Positions 8,714 through 16,389 of a stretch of 54,581 bases of DNA are shown in pieces (position 1 is the first letter of the stretch; every line of letters starts with the position of its first letter). Source of the stretch: Actinacidiphila acidipaludis. GTDB lineage: Bacteria; Actinomycetota; Actinomycetes; Streptomycetales; Streptomycetaceae. Position numbers and translations under genes: made by a program. Location: the NCBI RefSeq assembly GCF_019890725.1, contig NZ_JAINZZ010000052.1:1-54581 (forward strand). The letters are read 5' to 3'. The notes beneath the pieces are model-generated. The model saw only the letters and a program-made list of their open reading frames with translations, made no database searches and was not told where the DNA came from.

Positions 8714-9240
8714 ACCTGCTCCTGGAGGTACGCGAGGGCGGCGGCGCCGTCGTCGGCGAAGTGCACGAGGTCGGCCAGCGGCAGCGGCAGGAAGCCCTCG
8801 GACTCCATCCGCCGGAACTGCTGCTCCAGGCCGTCGTAGAAGCCGGCGCTGTTCAGGACGACCACCGGCTTGGTGTGCATCCCGTGCTTCTTCAGCTCCA
8901 GGATCTCGGTCGCCTCGTCCAGGGTGCCGGTGCCGCCGACCATGACCACGATCGCGTCGGAGCGCAACAGGAGTTCGGCCTTGCGGTGGGCGAGGTCGCG
9001 GGCGACGATCATCTCGTCGGCGTCCGTGCGCGCGACGCCCTGCAGGAACTCCACGGAGACGCCGACGAGCCGGCCGCCGGACGCCTGCACGGCGTCGGCG
9101 ACGACCTTCATCAGGCCGGACTCCGAACCGCCCCACACCAGGCTGTGACCGCCTTCGCCGATCAGCCGCCCGAACTCCTTGGCGGGGACGGTGTACTGCT
9201 CGCCGAGATCGGCGGCGGACAGGAACACGCCGATGTTCAT
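8710..9240 (-). CDS. LOG-family (TIGR00730-type) Rossmann-fold protein
   Basis: The 176-residue protein resembles the LOG family, whose characterised members are phosphoribohydrolases that release free cytokinin bases from nucleotide forms. It opens with MNIGVFLSAADL, has LVWGGSESGLM, a catalytic-type HRKAEL segment (Arg near 86) and GGTGTLDEATE near residues 102-112. The family signature PGGxGTxxE is present except that Pro is replaced by Val (residue 101). The ATG at 9240 overlaps the mnmA TGA (ATGA), and the stop overlaps the SDR start (GTGA). A role in nucleotide salvage is likely, but the substrate is inferred only from the family. Confidence 0.8.
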   Translation of the reverse strand: MNIGVFLSAADLGEQYTVPAKEFGRLIGEGGHSLVWGGSESGLMKVVADAVQASGGRLVGVSVEFLQGVARTDADEMIVARDLAHRKAELLLRSDAIVVMVGGTGTLDEATEILELKKHGMHTKPVVVLNSAGFYDGLEQQFRRMESEGFLPLPLADLVHFADDGAAALAYLQEQV

Positions 9241-10385
9241 ACGGTCACCGGGGGCTTCTCCTCGAGGTGGCTGGTGGTGGTGGCGATCGTCGCGGAACCG
9301 ACGACGCGGCTGCCGTCGTAGAGCACGACGGCCTGGCCGGGCGCGACTCCGCGCACCGGCTCGGCGAAGGACACCCGGAGCTCCTCGCCGCTGAGTTCGG
9401 CGGTGACCGGGACGTCGTCGCCGTGGGCGCGCAGCTGCGCGGTGTACGCGGCGGCGCCGGTGGGCGGGGTGCCGCACCAGCGGGGGCGGATCGCGGTGAG
9501 CGCGGTGACGTCGAGCGCCTCGGCGGGGCCGACGGTCACGGTGTTGTTCACCGGTGAGATGTCGAGCACGTAGCGGGGCTTGCCGTCGTCGGCGGGGACG
9601 CCGAGCCGCAGGCCCTTGCGCTGGCCGACGGTGAAGCCGTAGGCGCCGGTGTGGGTGCCGACGCGGGTGCCGTCCCGGTCGACGATGTCGCCCTCGGCGG
9701 TGCCGAGGCGGCGGGCAAGGAAGCCCTGGGTGTCGCCGTCGGCGATGAAGCAGATGTCGTGGCTGTCGGGCTTGCGGGCGACCGCCAGGCCGCGGCGCTC
9801 GGCCTCGGCGCGGATCTCGTCCTTGGTGGTGCGGGTGTCGCCCAGCGGGAACAGCGCGTGCGCGAGCTGGCGCTCGTCCAGCACGCCGAGCACATAGCTC
9901 TGGTCCTTGGCCATGTCGCTGGCCCGGTGCAGCTCGCGGCCGCCGTCGGGACGCTCCACGACGGTGGCGTAGTGGCCGGTGCACACCGCGTCGAAGCCGA
10001 GGGCGAGCGCCTTGTCCAGCAGCGCGGCGAACTTGATCTTCTCGTTGCAGCGCAGGCAGGGGTTGGGCGTGCGGCCGGCCGCGTACTCGGCGACGAAGTC
10101 CTCGACGACGTCCTGCCGGAAGCGGTCGGCCAGGTCCCACACGTAGAAGGGGATGCCGATGACGTCGGCGGCTCGGCGGGCGTCGCGGGAGTCCTCGACG
10201 GTGCAGCAGCCGCGGGCTCCGGTGCGGAAGCTCTGCGGGTTCGCGGAGAGGGCGAGGTGGACGCCGGTCACGTCGTGCCCGGCCTCGACGGCCCGGGCGG
10301 CGGCGACCGCGGAGTCCACGCCGCCGCTCATCGCGGCGAGCACCCGCAGCCGCTTGCCGGGGGCGCTCTGAGGGGTCTCGTTCAC
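9237..10385 (-). CDS. mnmA: tRNA-specific 2-thiouridylase MnmA
   Basis: MnmA adds sulfur to U34 of Glu, Gln and Lys tRNAs. The protein of about 382 residues has the PP-loop ATP site AMSGGVDSAVA near residue 20. It has the first catalytic cysteine in PNPCLRCNEKIKF and the second in SHDICFIADGD, so both redox cysteines are present. The C-terminal half has the expected barrel region (TVGQRKGL and following). I chose the GTG at 10385, just upstream of the conserved RLRVLAAMSGG; upstream frame has no family similarity. The cysteine desulfurase that could feed it sulfur is divergently encoded about 1.2 kb away. Confidence 0.95.
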   Translation of the reverse strand: MNETPQSAPGKRLRVLAAMSGGVDSAVAAARAVEAGHDVTGVHLALSANPQSFRTGARGCCTVEDSRDARRAADVIGIPFYVWDLADRFRQDVVEDFVAEYAAGRTPNPCLRCNEKIKFAALLDKALALGFDAVCTGHYATVVERPDGGRELHRASDMAKDQSYVLGVLDERQLAHALFPLGDTRTTKDEIRAEAERRGLAVARKPDSHDICFIADGDTQGFLARRLGTAEGDIVDRDGTRVGTHTGAYGFTVGQRKGLRLGVPADDGKPRYVLDISPVNNTVTVGPAEALDVTALTAIRPRWCGTPPTGAAAYTAQLRAHGDDVPVTAELSGEELRVSFAEPVRGVAPGQAVVLYDGSRVVGSATIATTTSHLEEKPPVTV

Positions 10386-10482
10386 CTGTCCAGGGTAACG
10401 GGAGGGGCCGCGGGCCCTTTCGCCCCGCACCTTTCCCGGGCCTTCTCCCTGTCGTCGCCCGGATCCCGCGGGAACCGGGAAG

Positions 10483-10500
10483 ACTGAGCGGGCGCTTAGT
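10483..10500. promoter_or_regulatory. TetR-type palindrome between mnmA and the thioesterase gene
   Basis: The 18-bp near-palindrome ACTGAGCGGGCGCTTAGT has one imperfect pair per arm. It resembles operators of TetR-family regulators. It lies about 55 bases upstream of the thioesterase start and 100 bases upstream of mnmA, so it could control either promoter. Confidence 0.45.
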
Positions 10501-10517
10501 GTTGTGCTCTCCGAGGC

Positions 10518-10548
10518 TGGACAACTGATGACTACTGACGGGTAACCT
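10518..10548 (+). promoter_or_regulatory. candidate promoter giving a leaderless thioesterase mRNA
   Basis: A -35-like TGGACA (10518-10523) and a -10-like TAACCT (10543-10548) are separated by 19 bases. Only 7 bases lie between the -10 and the ATG at 10556, and there is no Shine-Dalgarno sequence. Transcription would therefore start at or next to the start codon. Confidence 0.5.
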
Positions 10549-10555
10549 AGCGACC

Positions 10556-11416
10556 ATGGCAACTGCAGCGGCCCGCGCGGCCATCGGCGACAGCGAGTTC
10601 GACCGGGACACGGCGGTCGTGCCCAGGGCGGACGAGCCCGGGACGTACGACATCGACCTGTCGGCCGGCTGGACGATCATCGCGGCGGTCAACGGCGGCT
10701 ACCTGCTGGCCGTGCTGGGACGGGCGCTGCGCGACGCGCTGCCGCACCCCGACCCGCTGACCATCACCGCCCACTACCTGACCGCCTCCCAGCCGGGACC
10801 CGCGGTGATCAGGACGCAGACGCTCCGCGCCGGGCGGACCATGTCCACCGGCCAGGCCTCGCTCTACCAGACCGACGAGCAGGGCCGCGAGGTCGAGCGG
10901 ATCCGGGTCATCGCCGGATACGGCGACCTGTCCGCGCTGCCGGACGACGTGCGCACCTCGGCCACCCCGCCGGCGATGCCCTCCTACGCGGACTGCGTCA
11001 GCTCCGACGACGCCCCCGACGACGGCCCGGTCACCGGCTCGACCGCCATCCTGGAGCGGCTCGACCTGCGGCTCGACCCGGCCACCGCGGGCTGGGCGAT
11101 CGGCATGCCGTCCGGCGCCGGTGACATGCGCGGCTGGCTGGGGCTGGCCGACGGCCGGGACCACGACCCGCTCTCGCTGCTGCTCGCCGTCGACGCCCTG
11201 CCGCCCACCGCGTTCGACCTCGGCCTGAAGGGCTGGACGCCCACGCTCGAACTGACCGTGCACCTGCGTGCCGTGCCCGCGCCCGGGCCGCTGCGGGTGG
11301 CGCTCACCACACGCAACCTGGCCGGTGGCCTGCTGGAGGAGGACGCCGAGGTCTGGGACAGCGCGGACCGGCTCGTCGCCCAGGCCCGGCAGCTGGCCCG
11401 GGCGCCGCGCGGCTGA
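10556..11416 (+). CDS. acyl-CoA thioesterase-like double hotdog protein
   Basis: The 286-residue protein fits the TesB-like thioesterase family with two hotdog domains. The N-terminal hotdog includes the helix region GWTIIAAVNGGYLLAVLGRAL and a following strand set (LTITAHYL). A second hotdog lies around LGLADGRDHDPLSLLLAVDALPP and continues to LEEDAEVWDSADRLVAQARQLA. Such proteins hydrolyse acyl-CoA thioesters in the cytoplasm. It is monocistronic by position and diverges from mnmA. The start ATG lies 7 bases after a -10-like hexamer, suggesting leaderless translation. Confidence 0.8.
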   Translation: MATAAARAAIGDSEFDRDTAVVPRADEPGTYDIDLSAGWTIIAAVNGGYLLAVLGRALRDALPHPDPLTITAHYLTASQPGPAVIRTQTLRAGRTMSTGQASLYQTDEQGREVERIRVIAGYGDLSALPDDVRTSATPPAMPSYADCVSSDDAPDDGPVTGSTAILERLDLRLDPATAGWAIGMPSGAGDMRGWLGLADGRDHDPLSLLLAVDALPPTAFDLGLKGWTPTLELTVHLRAVPAPGPLRVALTTRNLAGGLLEEDAEVWDSADRLVAQARQLARAPRG

Positions 11417-11532
11417 GACCGGCACCCGCAGGCGGGCCGCCCGCGGCCGGTCGCGGCAGGGGGCGTGAGCGGGGCCGCGGAAGTCGCCCCGCGCGCGCTC
11501 CCCGGGCGGACCGCGGGTCCGGCGGACCCCCG

Positions 11533-11538
11533 TAGAAT
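11533..11538 (+). promoter_or_regulatory. -10 box TAGAAT of a likely leaderless cysteine desulfurase mRNA
   Basis: TAGAAT fits the actinobacterial -10 pattern TANNNT. It is followed by only 9 bases before the ATG at 11548, with no ribosome binding site, so the transcript would begin at the start codon. I see no clear -35. Confidence 0.5.
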
Positions 11539-11547
11539 CGCTGCATC

Positions 11548-12714
11548 ATGGCCTACTTCGACCACGCCGCCACCACGCCCATGCTCCCGGAGGCGGTCCA
11601 GGCGATGACCGCGCACCTCACGGTGACCGGCAACGCGTCCTCGCTGCACGCGGCGGGTCGGCAGGCCCGGCGGACCGTCGAGGAGTCCCGCGAGGCACTG
11701 GCCGCGGCGCTCGGCGCCCGCCCGAGCGAGATCGTCTTCACCGGCGGCGGCACCGAGTCCGACAACCTCGCCGTCAAGGGCCTGTTCTGGGAGCGCCGGG
11801 CCGCCGACCCCCGCCGGGTCCGGGTGCTGGCCAGCCCGGTCGAGCACCACGCGGTGCTCGACGCGGTGTACTGGCTGGCCGACCACGAGGGCGCGGTCGT
11901 CGAGTGGCTGCCGGTCGACGAACTCGGGCGGGTCCGCCCCGAGACCCTGCGCGCGGCCCTCGAACGGAATCCGGACGACGTCGCCCTGGTCACCGTGATG
12001 TGGGCCAACAACGAGGTCGGCACGATCATGCCGGTCCGCGAACTGGCCGCTGTGGCCTCCGAGTTCGGGGTGCCGATGCACTCGGACGCGGTGCAGGCGC
12101 TCGGGCAGACCGAGGTACGGTTCGCGGACAGCGGGCTGGACGCGATGACCGTGACCGGGCACAAGATCGGCGGGCCGTACGGCGTCGGGGCGCTGGTGCT
12201 GCGGCGCGAGGACACCCCGGTGCCGCTGCTGCACGGCGGCGGCCAGGAGCGGAGCCGGTCCGGCACCCTCGACGTGCCGGCCATCGCCGCGTTCGCCGTG
12301 GCGGGCACGCTGGCCGCCGAGCGGCGGGCGGACTTCGTCCGCGAGGTGGGCGCGCTCCGCGACGAGCTGGTGCGGGGCGTCCTGGCGGCGGTGCCGGACG
12401 CGGTCCTCAACGGCGACGCCTCGCCCGAGGGGCGGCTGGCGGCCAACGCGCACTTCACGTTCCCCGGGTGCGAGGGGGACGCGCTGCTGTTGCTGCTCGA
12501 CGCCCAGGGCATCGCGTGCTCGACCGGCTCCGCCTGCACCGCGGGAGTGGCCCAGCCCAGCCATGTGCTGCTCGCGATGGGGCAGCCCGCGGAGGCCGCA
12601 CGGGCCACCCTCCGCTTCTCCCTCGGCCACACCTCCACCGCGGACGACGTGGCCGCCCTGGTCGCGGCCATCGGCCCCGCCGTCGTCCGCGCCCGCACCG
12701 CCGGCCAAACCTGA
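11548..12714 (+). CDS. cysteine desulfurase (IscS/NifS family)
   Basis: This PLP enzyme converts cysteine to alanine and passes a persulfide sulfur to Fe-S or tRNA-thiolation partners. The 388-residue protein begins MAYFDHAATTP, the family's N-terminal signature. It has the PLP lysine in TGHKIGGPYG (Lys near 206) and the persulfide cysteine in STGSACTAG (Cys near 330), preceded by another cysteine at 324. HSDAVQALGQ supplies the PLP-binding aspartate. Its length is normal. The position next to mnmA fits supply of sulfur for s2U34 in tRNA. It could equally serve Fe-S assembly, and iscS is the usual name for such genes. Confidence 0.93.
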   Translation: MAYFDHAATTPMLPEAVQAMTAHLTVTGNASSLHAAGRQARRTVEESREALAAALGARPSEIVFTGGGTESDNLAVKGLFWERRAADPRRVRVLASPVEHHAVLDAVYWLADHEGAVVEWLPVDELGRVRPETLRAALERNPDDVALVTVMWANNEVGTIMPVRELAAVASEFGVPMHSDAVQALGQTEVRFADSGLDAMTVTGHKIGGPYGVGALVLRREDTPVPLLHGGGQERSRSGTLDVPAIAAFAVAGTLAAERRADFVREVGALRDELVRGVLAAVPDAVLNGDASPEGRLAANAHFTFPGCEGDALLLLLDAQGIACSTGSACTAGVAQPSHVLLAMGQPAEAARATLRFSLGHTSTADDVAALVAAIGPAVVRARTAGQT

Positions 12715-12835
12715 GGGGTCACCCTGCGGTCGGCTCCACCCCCTTGAGTGCGGCCGCCCCTCGCCGGAGTGCGGCACCCCACAGGGCCGCGGGGTCCCCC
12801 GCGCCCCTGATGGTTGCCCTTCGCCCGAACAGGGC

Positions 12836-12868
12836 GAACCCCGGCTCGCGCGGGGCGAACCGGGGTTC
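12836..12868. terminator. hairpin between convergent cysteine desulfurase and oppF
   Basis: The 9-bp perfect stem GAACCCCGG / CCGGGGTTC (12836-12844 and 12860-12868) has a 15-base loop. It lies between two converging genes and could serve both. Confidence 0.55.
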
Positions 12869-12886
12869 AGAGGGTGAGGGTGCGGG

Positions 12887-13954
12887 CTAGCCCGCCGCAG
12901 GCGCGTTCTCGGGGTGGTGGCAGGCCACCTGGTGTCCGGTCGCCAGCGCCGCCAACGGCGGCTCCTGCGTCTTGCACACCTCCGTCGCCTTCCAGCACCG
13001 GGTGTGGAACCGGCACCCCGCCGGCGGCGAGATCGGCGACGGCACGTCACCGTTCAGCAGAATCCGCTCACGCTGCTGCTTGCGCTTGGGGTCCGGCACC
13101 GGCACCGCCGACAGCAGCGCGTTGGTGTACGGGTGGAACGGCGAGCCGTACAGGTCCTCGCGGTCGGCGATCTCCACGATCTTGCCGAGGTACATCACCG
13201 CGATCCGGTCGGACACGTGCCGGATCACCGACAGGTCGTGCGCGATGATCACGTAGGTGAGGCCGAGCTCGTCCTGCAGGTCGTCCAGCAGATTGACGAC
13301 CTGCGCCTGGATCGAGACGTCGAGCGCGGAGACCGGCTCGTCGGCGACCACCAGCTTGGGCTTGAGGGCCAGCGCGCGGGCGATGCCGATGCGCTGCCGC
13401 TGACCGCCGGAGAACTCGTGCGGGTAGCGGTTGTAGTGCTCGGGACTGAGGCCCACCAGTTCCAGGAGGTTCTGCACCTCCCGCTTCACACCGCCCTCGG
13501 TCTGCACCTTCTGCAGGCGGAAGGGCGCACCGACGATGGTGCCGATGGTGTGCCGCGGGTTCAGCGACGAGTACGGGTCCTGGAAGATCATCTGCACGTC
13601 GCGGCGCATCGGGCGCATCGCCCCGACGCCGAGGTGCGAGATGTCCCGGCCCTCGAACTCGATGGTGCCGCCGGTCGGTTCGAGCAGCCGGGTGATCAGC
13701 CGGCCCATGGTGGACTTGCCGCAGCCCGACTCGCCGACGACACCGAGGGTCTCGCCCGCGCCGACCTCGAAGTCGATGCCGTCGACGGCCTGCACGGCCC
13801 CGACCTGACGGCGCAGCACACCCTTGGTGATCGGGAAGTGCTTCACCAGTCCGGTGACCTTCAGCAGCGTCTCCCGGTCCCGTACCGGGGACGCGCCCTT
13901 CTCCAGAGAGGTGTTCGCCGACGGTGCAGTCACGGCTTCGTCCTGGCCCTTCAC
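12887..13954 (-). CDS. oppF: oligopeptide ABC transporter ATP-binding protein OppF
   Basis: This is the second ATPase of the oligopeptide importer, about 355 residues. Walker A is GESGCGKST, the Q-loop is in IFQDPYSSLNPR, the signature is EFSGGQRQRIGIARAL, Walker B is VVADEPVSALD and the H-loop is IIAHDLSV. The C-terminal oligopeptide/dipeptide extension ends with a Cys-rich segment (GCRFHTRCWKA...VCKTQ and ACHH) of the type that binds a [4Fe-4S] cluster in OppD/DppD-like proteins. The GTG at 13954 overlaps the oppD TGA. A GTG at 13933, with AGGACG upstream, is an alternative start. It is the last gene of the operon. Confidence 0.9.
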   Translation of the reverse strand: MKGQDEAVTAPSANTSLEKGASPVRDRETLLKVTGLVKHFPITKGVLRRQVGAVQAVDGIDFEVGAGETLGVVGESGCGKSTMGRLITRLLEPTGGTIEFEGRDISHLGVGAMRPMRRDVQMIFQDPYSSLNPRHTIGTIVGAPFRLQKVQTEGGVKREVQNLLELVGLSPEHYNRYPHEFSGGQRQRIGIARALALKPKLVVADEPVSALDVSIQAQVVNLLDDLQDELGLTYVIIAHDLSVIRHVSDRIAVMYLGKIVEIADREDLYGSPFHPYTNALLSAVPVPDPKRKQQRERILLNGDVPSPISPPAGCRFHTRCWKATEVCKTQEPPLAALATGHQVACHHPENAPAAG

Positions 13955-15273
13955 AGCTTCGGTTCTATCTCTTCGGTCCAGATCCGGTTCCGCTCGGCCT
14001 GGGCCAGATGGCACGCGGCGAGGTGGCCGGGGGCCGTCTCACGCAGCTCGGGGACGACGGACTCGGAGGACCCGCCGGTCAGCGACGCGTACGGGCAGCG
14101 CGGGTGGAAGGCGCAGCCGGACGGCACGTTGATCAGGCTGGGCGGGCTGCCCTTGACCGGGTTGAGACGGTCGGTGCGCTCGCGGTCCAGGCGCGGCATC
14201 GAGCCGAGCAGTCCCCAGGCGTAGGGGTGCTGCGGCTTGGTGAACACCCGCTCGGCGCTGCCGCGTTCGACGACCCGGCCGGCGTACATCACCAGCAGGT
14301 CGTCGGCGACCTCGGCGACCACCCCGAGGTCGTGGGTGATCATGATGACCGCGGAGCCGAACTCCTTCTGCAGGTCCCGGATGAGGTCCAGGATCTGCGC
14401 CTGCACGGTCACGTCGAGCGCGGTGGTCGGCTCGTCCGCGATCAGCAGCTCCGGGTTGTTGACGAGCGCCATCGCGATCATCGCGCGCTGCCGCATGCCG
14501 CCGGAGAACTGGTGCGGGTAGTCGTGGAACCGCTTGCGCGGCTCGGGGATGCCGACGCGGTCGAGCATCTCCATGGCCCGCTCGGAGGCGACCTTCCTGC
14601 TGACCTTGTGGTGCACCCGGTAGGCCTCGACGATCTGCGCGCCGACCTTGTAGTACGGGTGCATCGCGGACAGCGGGTCCTGGAAGATCATGGCCATCTT
14701 GCGGCCGCGGAGCCGGCGGACCCGGTCCGCGCTGGCGCCGACCAGTTCCTCGCCGTCCAGCCAGACCTCGCCCTTGATCCGGGCGCGGGCGGTGCGGTGC
14801 AGGCCCATGATGCCCAGCGACGTCACGGACTTGCCGGAGCCGGACTCGCCGACGATGCCGAGGGTGCGGCCGCGCTCCAGGTCGAAGCTGATGCCGTCCA
14901 CCGACTTGACCAGGCCGTCGTCGGTCTGGAAGTGGATGTGCAGGTCGCGCACCGACAGGTACGAGCCGTTCGCCGGCCCGGACGCGACCGGCTCCCCGAC
15001 CGCCGCGGTGGGCGCGGGCTCGGTCACCTTCTCCAGGGAGGCCTTGGCGGGAGCCTCGGCCGCGGGCTCGCTCTCGGGCGCCGCCTCGGTCTCGGTCTCA
15101 GCCGCGGCCTCGGTCTCGGTCTCAGCCGCGGTCTCAGTCTCGGCCTCGGCGGCAGACGCGGCCTCGCTCTCGGGCGCCGCCTCGTCGGCGGGGCCCTTCT
15201 GCTCCGGCACGGAGGCCGCTTGTTCGTCAGCGTCCTTCTTCAGCGCCTTGCCGCTGCTGTTGTCGGTGCTCAC
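13951..15273 (-). CDS. oppD: oligopeptide ABC transporter ATP-binding protein OppD with acidic N-terminal extension
   Basis: This 440-residue ATPase pairs with OppF to power peptide uptake. Walker A is GESGSGKSV, the Q-loop is IFQDPLSAMHP, the signature is QFSGGMRQRAMIAMAL, Walker B is LIADEPTTALD and the H-loop is MITHDLGVV. A cysteine-containing C-terminal extension (GCAFHPRCPYA...ACHL) is present. Unusually, about 100 residues precede the ATPase fold. They are rich in Glu, Ala, Thr and Ser and built from repeats such as AETETEAA. The GTG at 15273 overlaps the oppB TGA (GTGA), so the extension appears to be translated rather than an over-called start. No start codon with a good ribosome site was evident nearer the fold. 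Confidence 0.9.
   Translation of the reverse strand: MSTDNSSGKALKKDADEQAASVPEQKGPADEAAPESEAASAAEAETETAAETETEAAAETETEAAPESEPAAEAPAKASLEKVTEPAPTAAVGEPVASGPANGSYLSVRDLHIHFQTDDGLVKSVDGISFDLERGRTLGIVGESGSGKSVTSLGIMGLHRTARARIKGEVWLDGEELVGASADRVRRLRGRKMAMIFQDPLSAMHPYYKVGAQIVEAYRVHHKVSRKVASERAMEMLDRVGIPEPRKRFHDYPHQFSGGMRQRAMIAMALVNNPELLIADEPTTALDVTVQAQILDLIRDLQKEFGSAVIMITHDLGVVAEVADDLLVMYAGRVVERGSAERVFTKPQHPYAWGLLGSMPRLDRERTDRLNPVKGSPPSLINVPSGCAFHPRCPYASLTGGSSESVVPELRETAPGHLAACHLAQAERNRIWTEEIEPKL
15065..15184 (-). repeat. in-frame tandem repeats in the oppD N-terminal region
   Basis: Two identical 24-bp units (15083-15106 and 15107-15130) each encode AETETEAA. On either side, near 15065 and 15161, is a second repeated unit encoding EAAPESEA. 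The unit lengths are multiples of three, so expansion would keep the frame. Confidence 0.8.
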
Positions 15274-16280
15274 GAGTACCTCACGCGGGGGTCGATGGCG
15301 GCGTACAGCAGGTCCACCACAAGATTGCAGACGACGATGAAGGTGGCGGCCACGATGGTCACGCCCATCACGATCGGCAGGTCGTTGCCGGTGATGCCCT
15401 CAACGGCGTACTCGCCGACTCCCTTGAAGGAGAAGACGCTCTCTGTCAGGACGGCTCCGCCGATCAGCAGCCCGAAGTCCATACCGAAGATGGTGAGGAT
15501 CGGGGAGAGTGCCGCGCGGAGGCCGTGCTTTCCGACCACCACGCGCTCGGGCAGACCCTTGGCGCGTGCGGTGCGGATGTAGTCCTCACCCATGGTCTCC
15601 AGCATTCCGGCTCTGGTGAGCCGGGCGTAGAGAGCCGAGTAGAGGAAGGCCAGACTCACCCAGGGCAGGATGAGGTTCCACGCCCATTCCCCGGGGTTGT
15701 CGGTGAAGGCCACGTACTGGACGTTGTCCCAGATGACCCACTTGTAGGAGAAGAGGCCGAGCAGGACGAGTCCGGTGAAGAAGATCGGCAGCGAGACGCC
15801 GGCCAGGGCGACGCCCATGGACAGCCGGTCGAAGATCGAACCCCGCTTCAGCGCCGACAGGACGCCGATGGCCACGCCGGACACCACCCAGATCACGGCC
15901 GCGCCGATCGCCAGCGAGAACGTGATCGGGATGCGGGACTTGATCTGCGGCCACACCTCGATGTGGTTCTTGAAGGAGTAGCCGAAGCACGGGCGGTGGC
16001 AGTAGGCCGCATCGGGGCCGAACTTGTAGTGCGCGCCCATGACGATGGCCTTGATGAAGTGCCAGTACTGCTCGTAGAGCGGCAGGTCGAGGCCCAGGTT
16101 CCTCTTGACGGCGGCGATGGACTCCGGGTTGGCGTCCTTGCCGACATACTGCGTGGCCAGCTGTGTGGTGGTCTGCCCGCCCAGCTTCGGCACCCAGAAG
16201 AAAATCAAGAAGGTGACCGCGCTGACGACCAGCACCAGGAATATCGCGGCGATCACGCGTCGAATGATGTACGCAGTCAC
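15270..16280 (-). CDS. oppB: oligopeptide ABC transporter permease OppB
   Basis: The 336-residue inner-membrane permease begins with the typical first helix TAYIIRRVIAAIFLVLVVSAVTFLIFF. It has a large extracytoplasmic segment (residues about 30-110) and then five more helices. The cytoplasmic coupling loop is EDYIRTARAKGLPERVVVGKHGLRAAL, the OppB/DppB EAA-type motif. The external segment is longer than in E. coli OppB and contains two cysteines. The start is the GTG at 16280. The gene is separated from oppA by an intercistronic hairpin and overlaps oppD by 4 bases. Confidence 0.9.
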   Translation of the reverse strand: MTAYIIRRVIAAIFLVLVVSAVTFLIFFWVPKLGGQTTTQLATQYVGKDANPESIAAVKRNLGLDLPLYEQYWHFIKAIVMGAHYKFGPDAAYCHRPCFGYSFKNHIEVWPQIKSRIPITFSLAIGAAVIWVVSGVAIGVLSALKRGSIFDRLSMGVALAGVSLPIFFTGLVLLGLFSYKWVIWDNVQYVAFTDNPGEWAWNLILPWVSLAFLYSALYARLTRAGMLETMGEDYIRTARAKGLPERVVVGKHGLRAALSPILTIFGMDFGLLIGGAVLTESVFSFKGVGEYAVEGITGNDLPIVMGVTIVAATFIVVCNLVVDLLYAAIDPRVRYS

Positions 16281-16299
16281 AGCGGATCGGCGCCGGGCC

Positions 16300-16332
16300 G
16301 CCGGTCCGGGTGGTCATCCCACCCGGACCGGC
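16300..16332 (-). terminator. intercistronic hairpin between oppA and oppB
   Basis: A 14-bp perfect stem (16300-16313 with 16319-16332) closes on the 5-base loop tcatc. A weaker second hairpin (CCCGAA/TTCGGG plus CACC/GGTG) lies nearer oppA at 16336-16368. Being inside an operon, these are more likely a partial terminator or a block to 3' exonucleases than a full stop. Confidence 0.6.
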
Positions 16333-16389
16333 GAGCCCGAAGCCTTCACCTGCCTTCCGGTGTTCGGGTTCGTTCGGTGCTCGCTCGTC

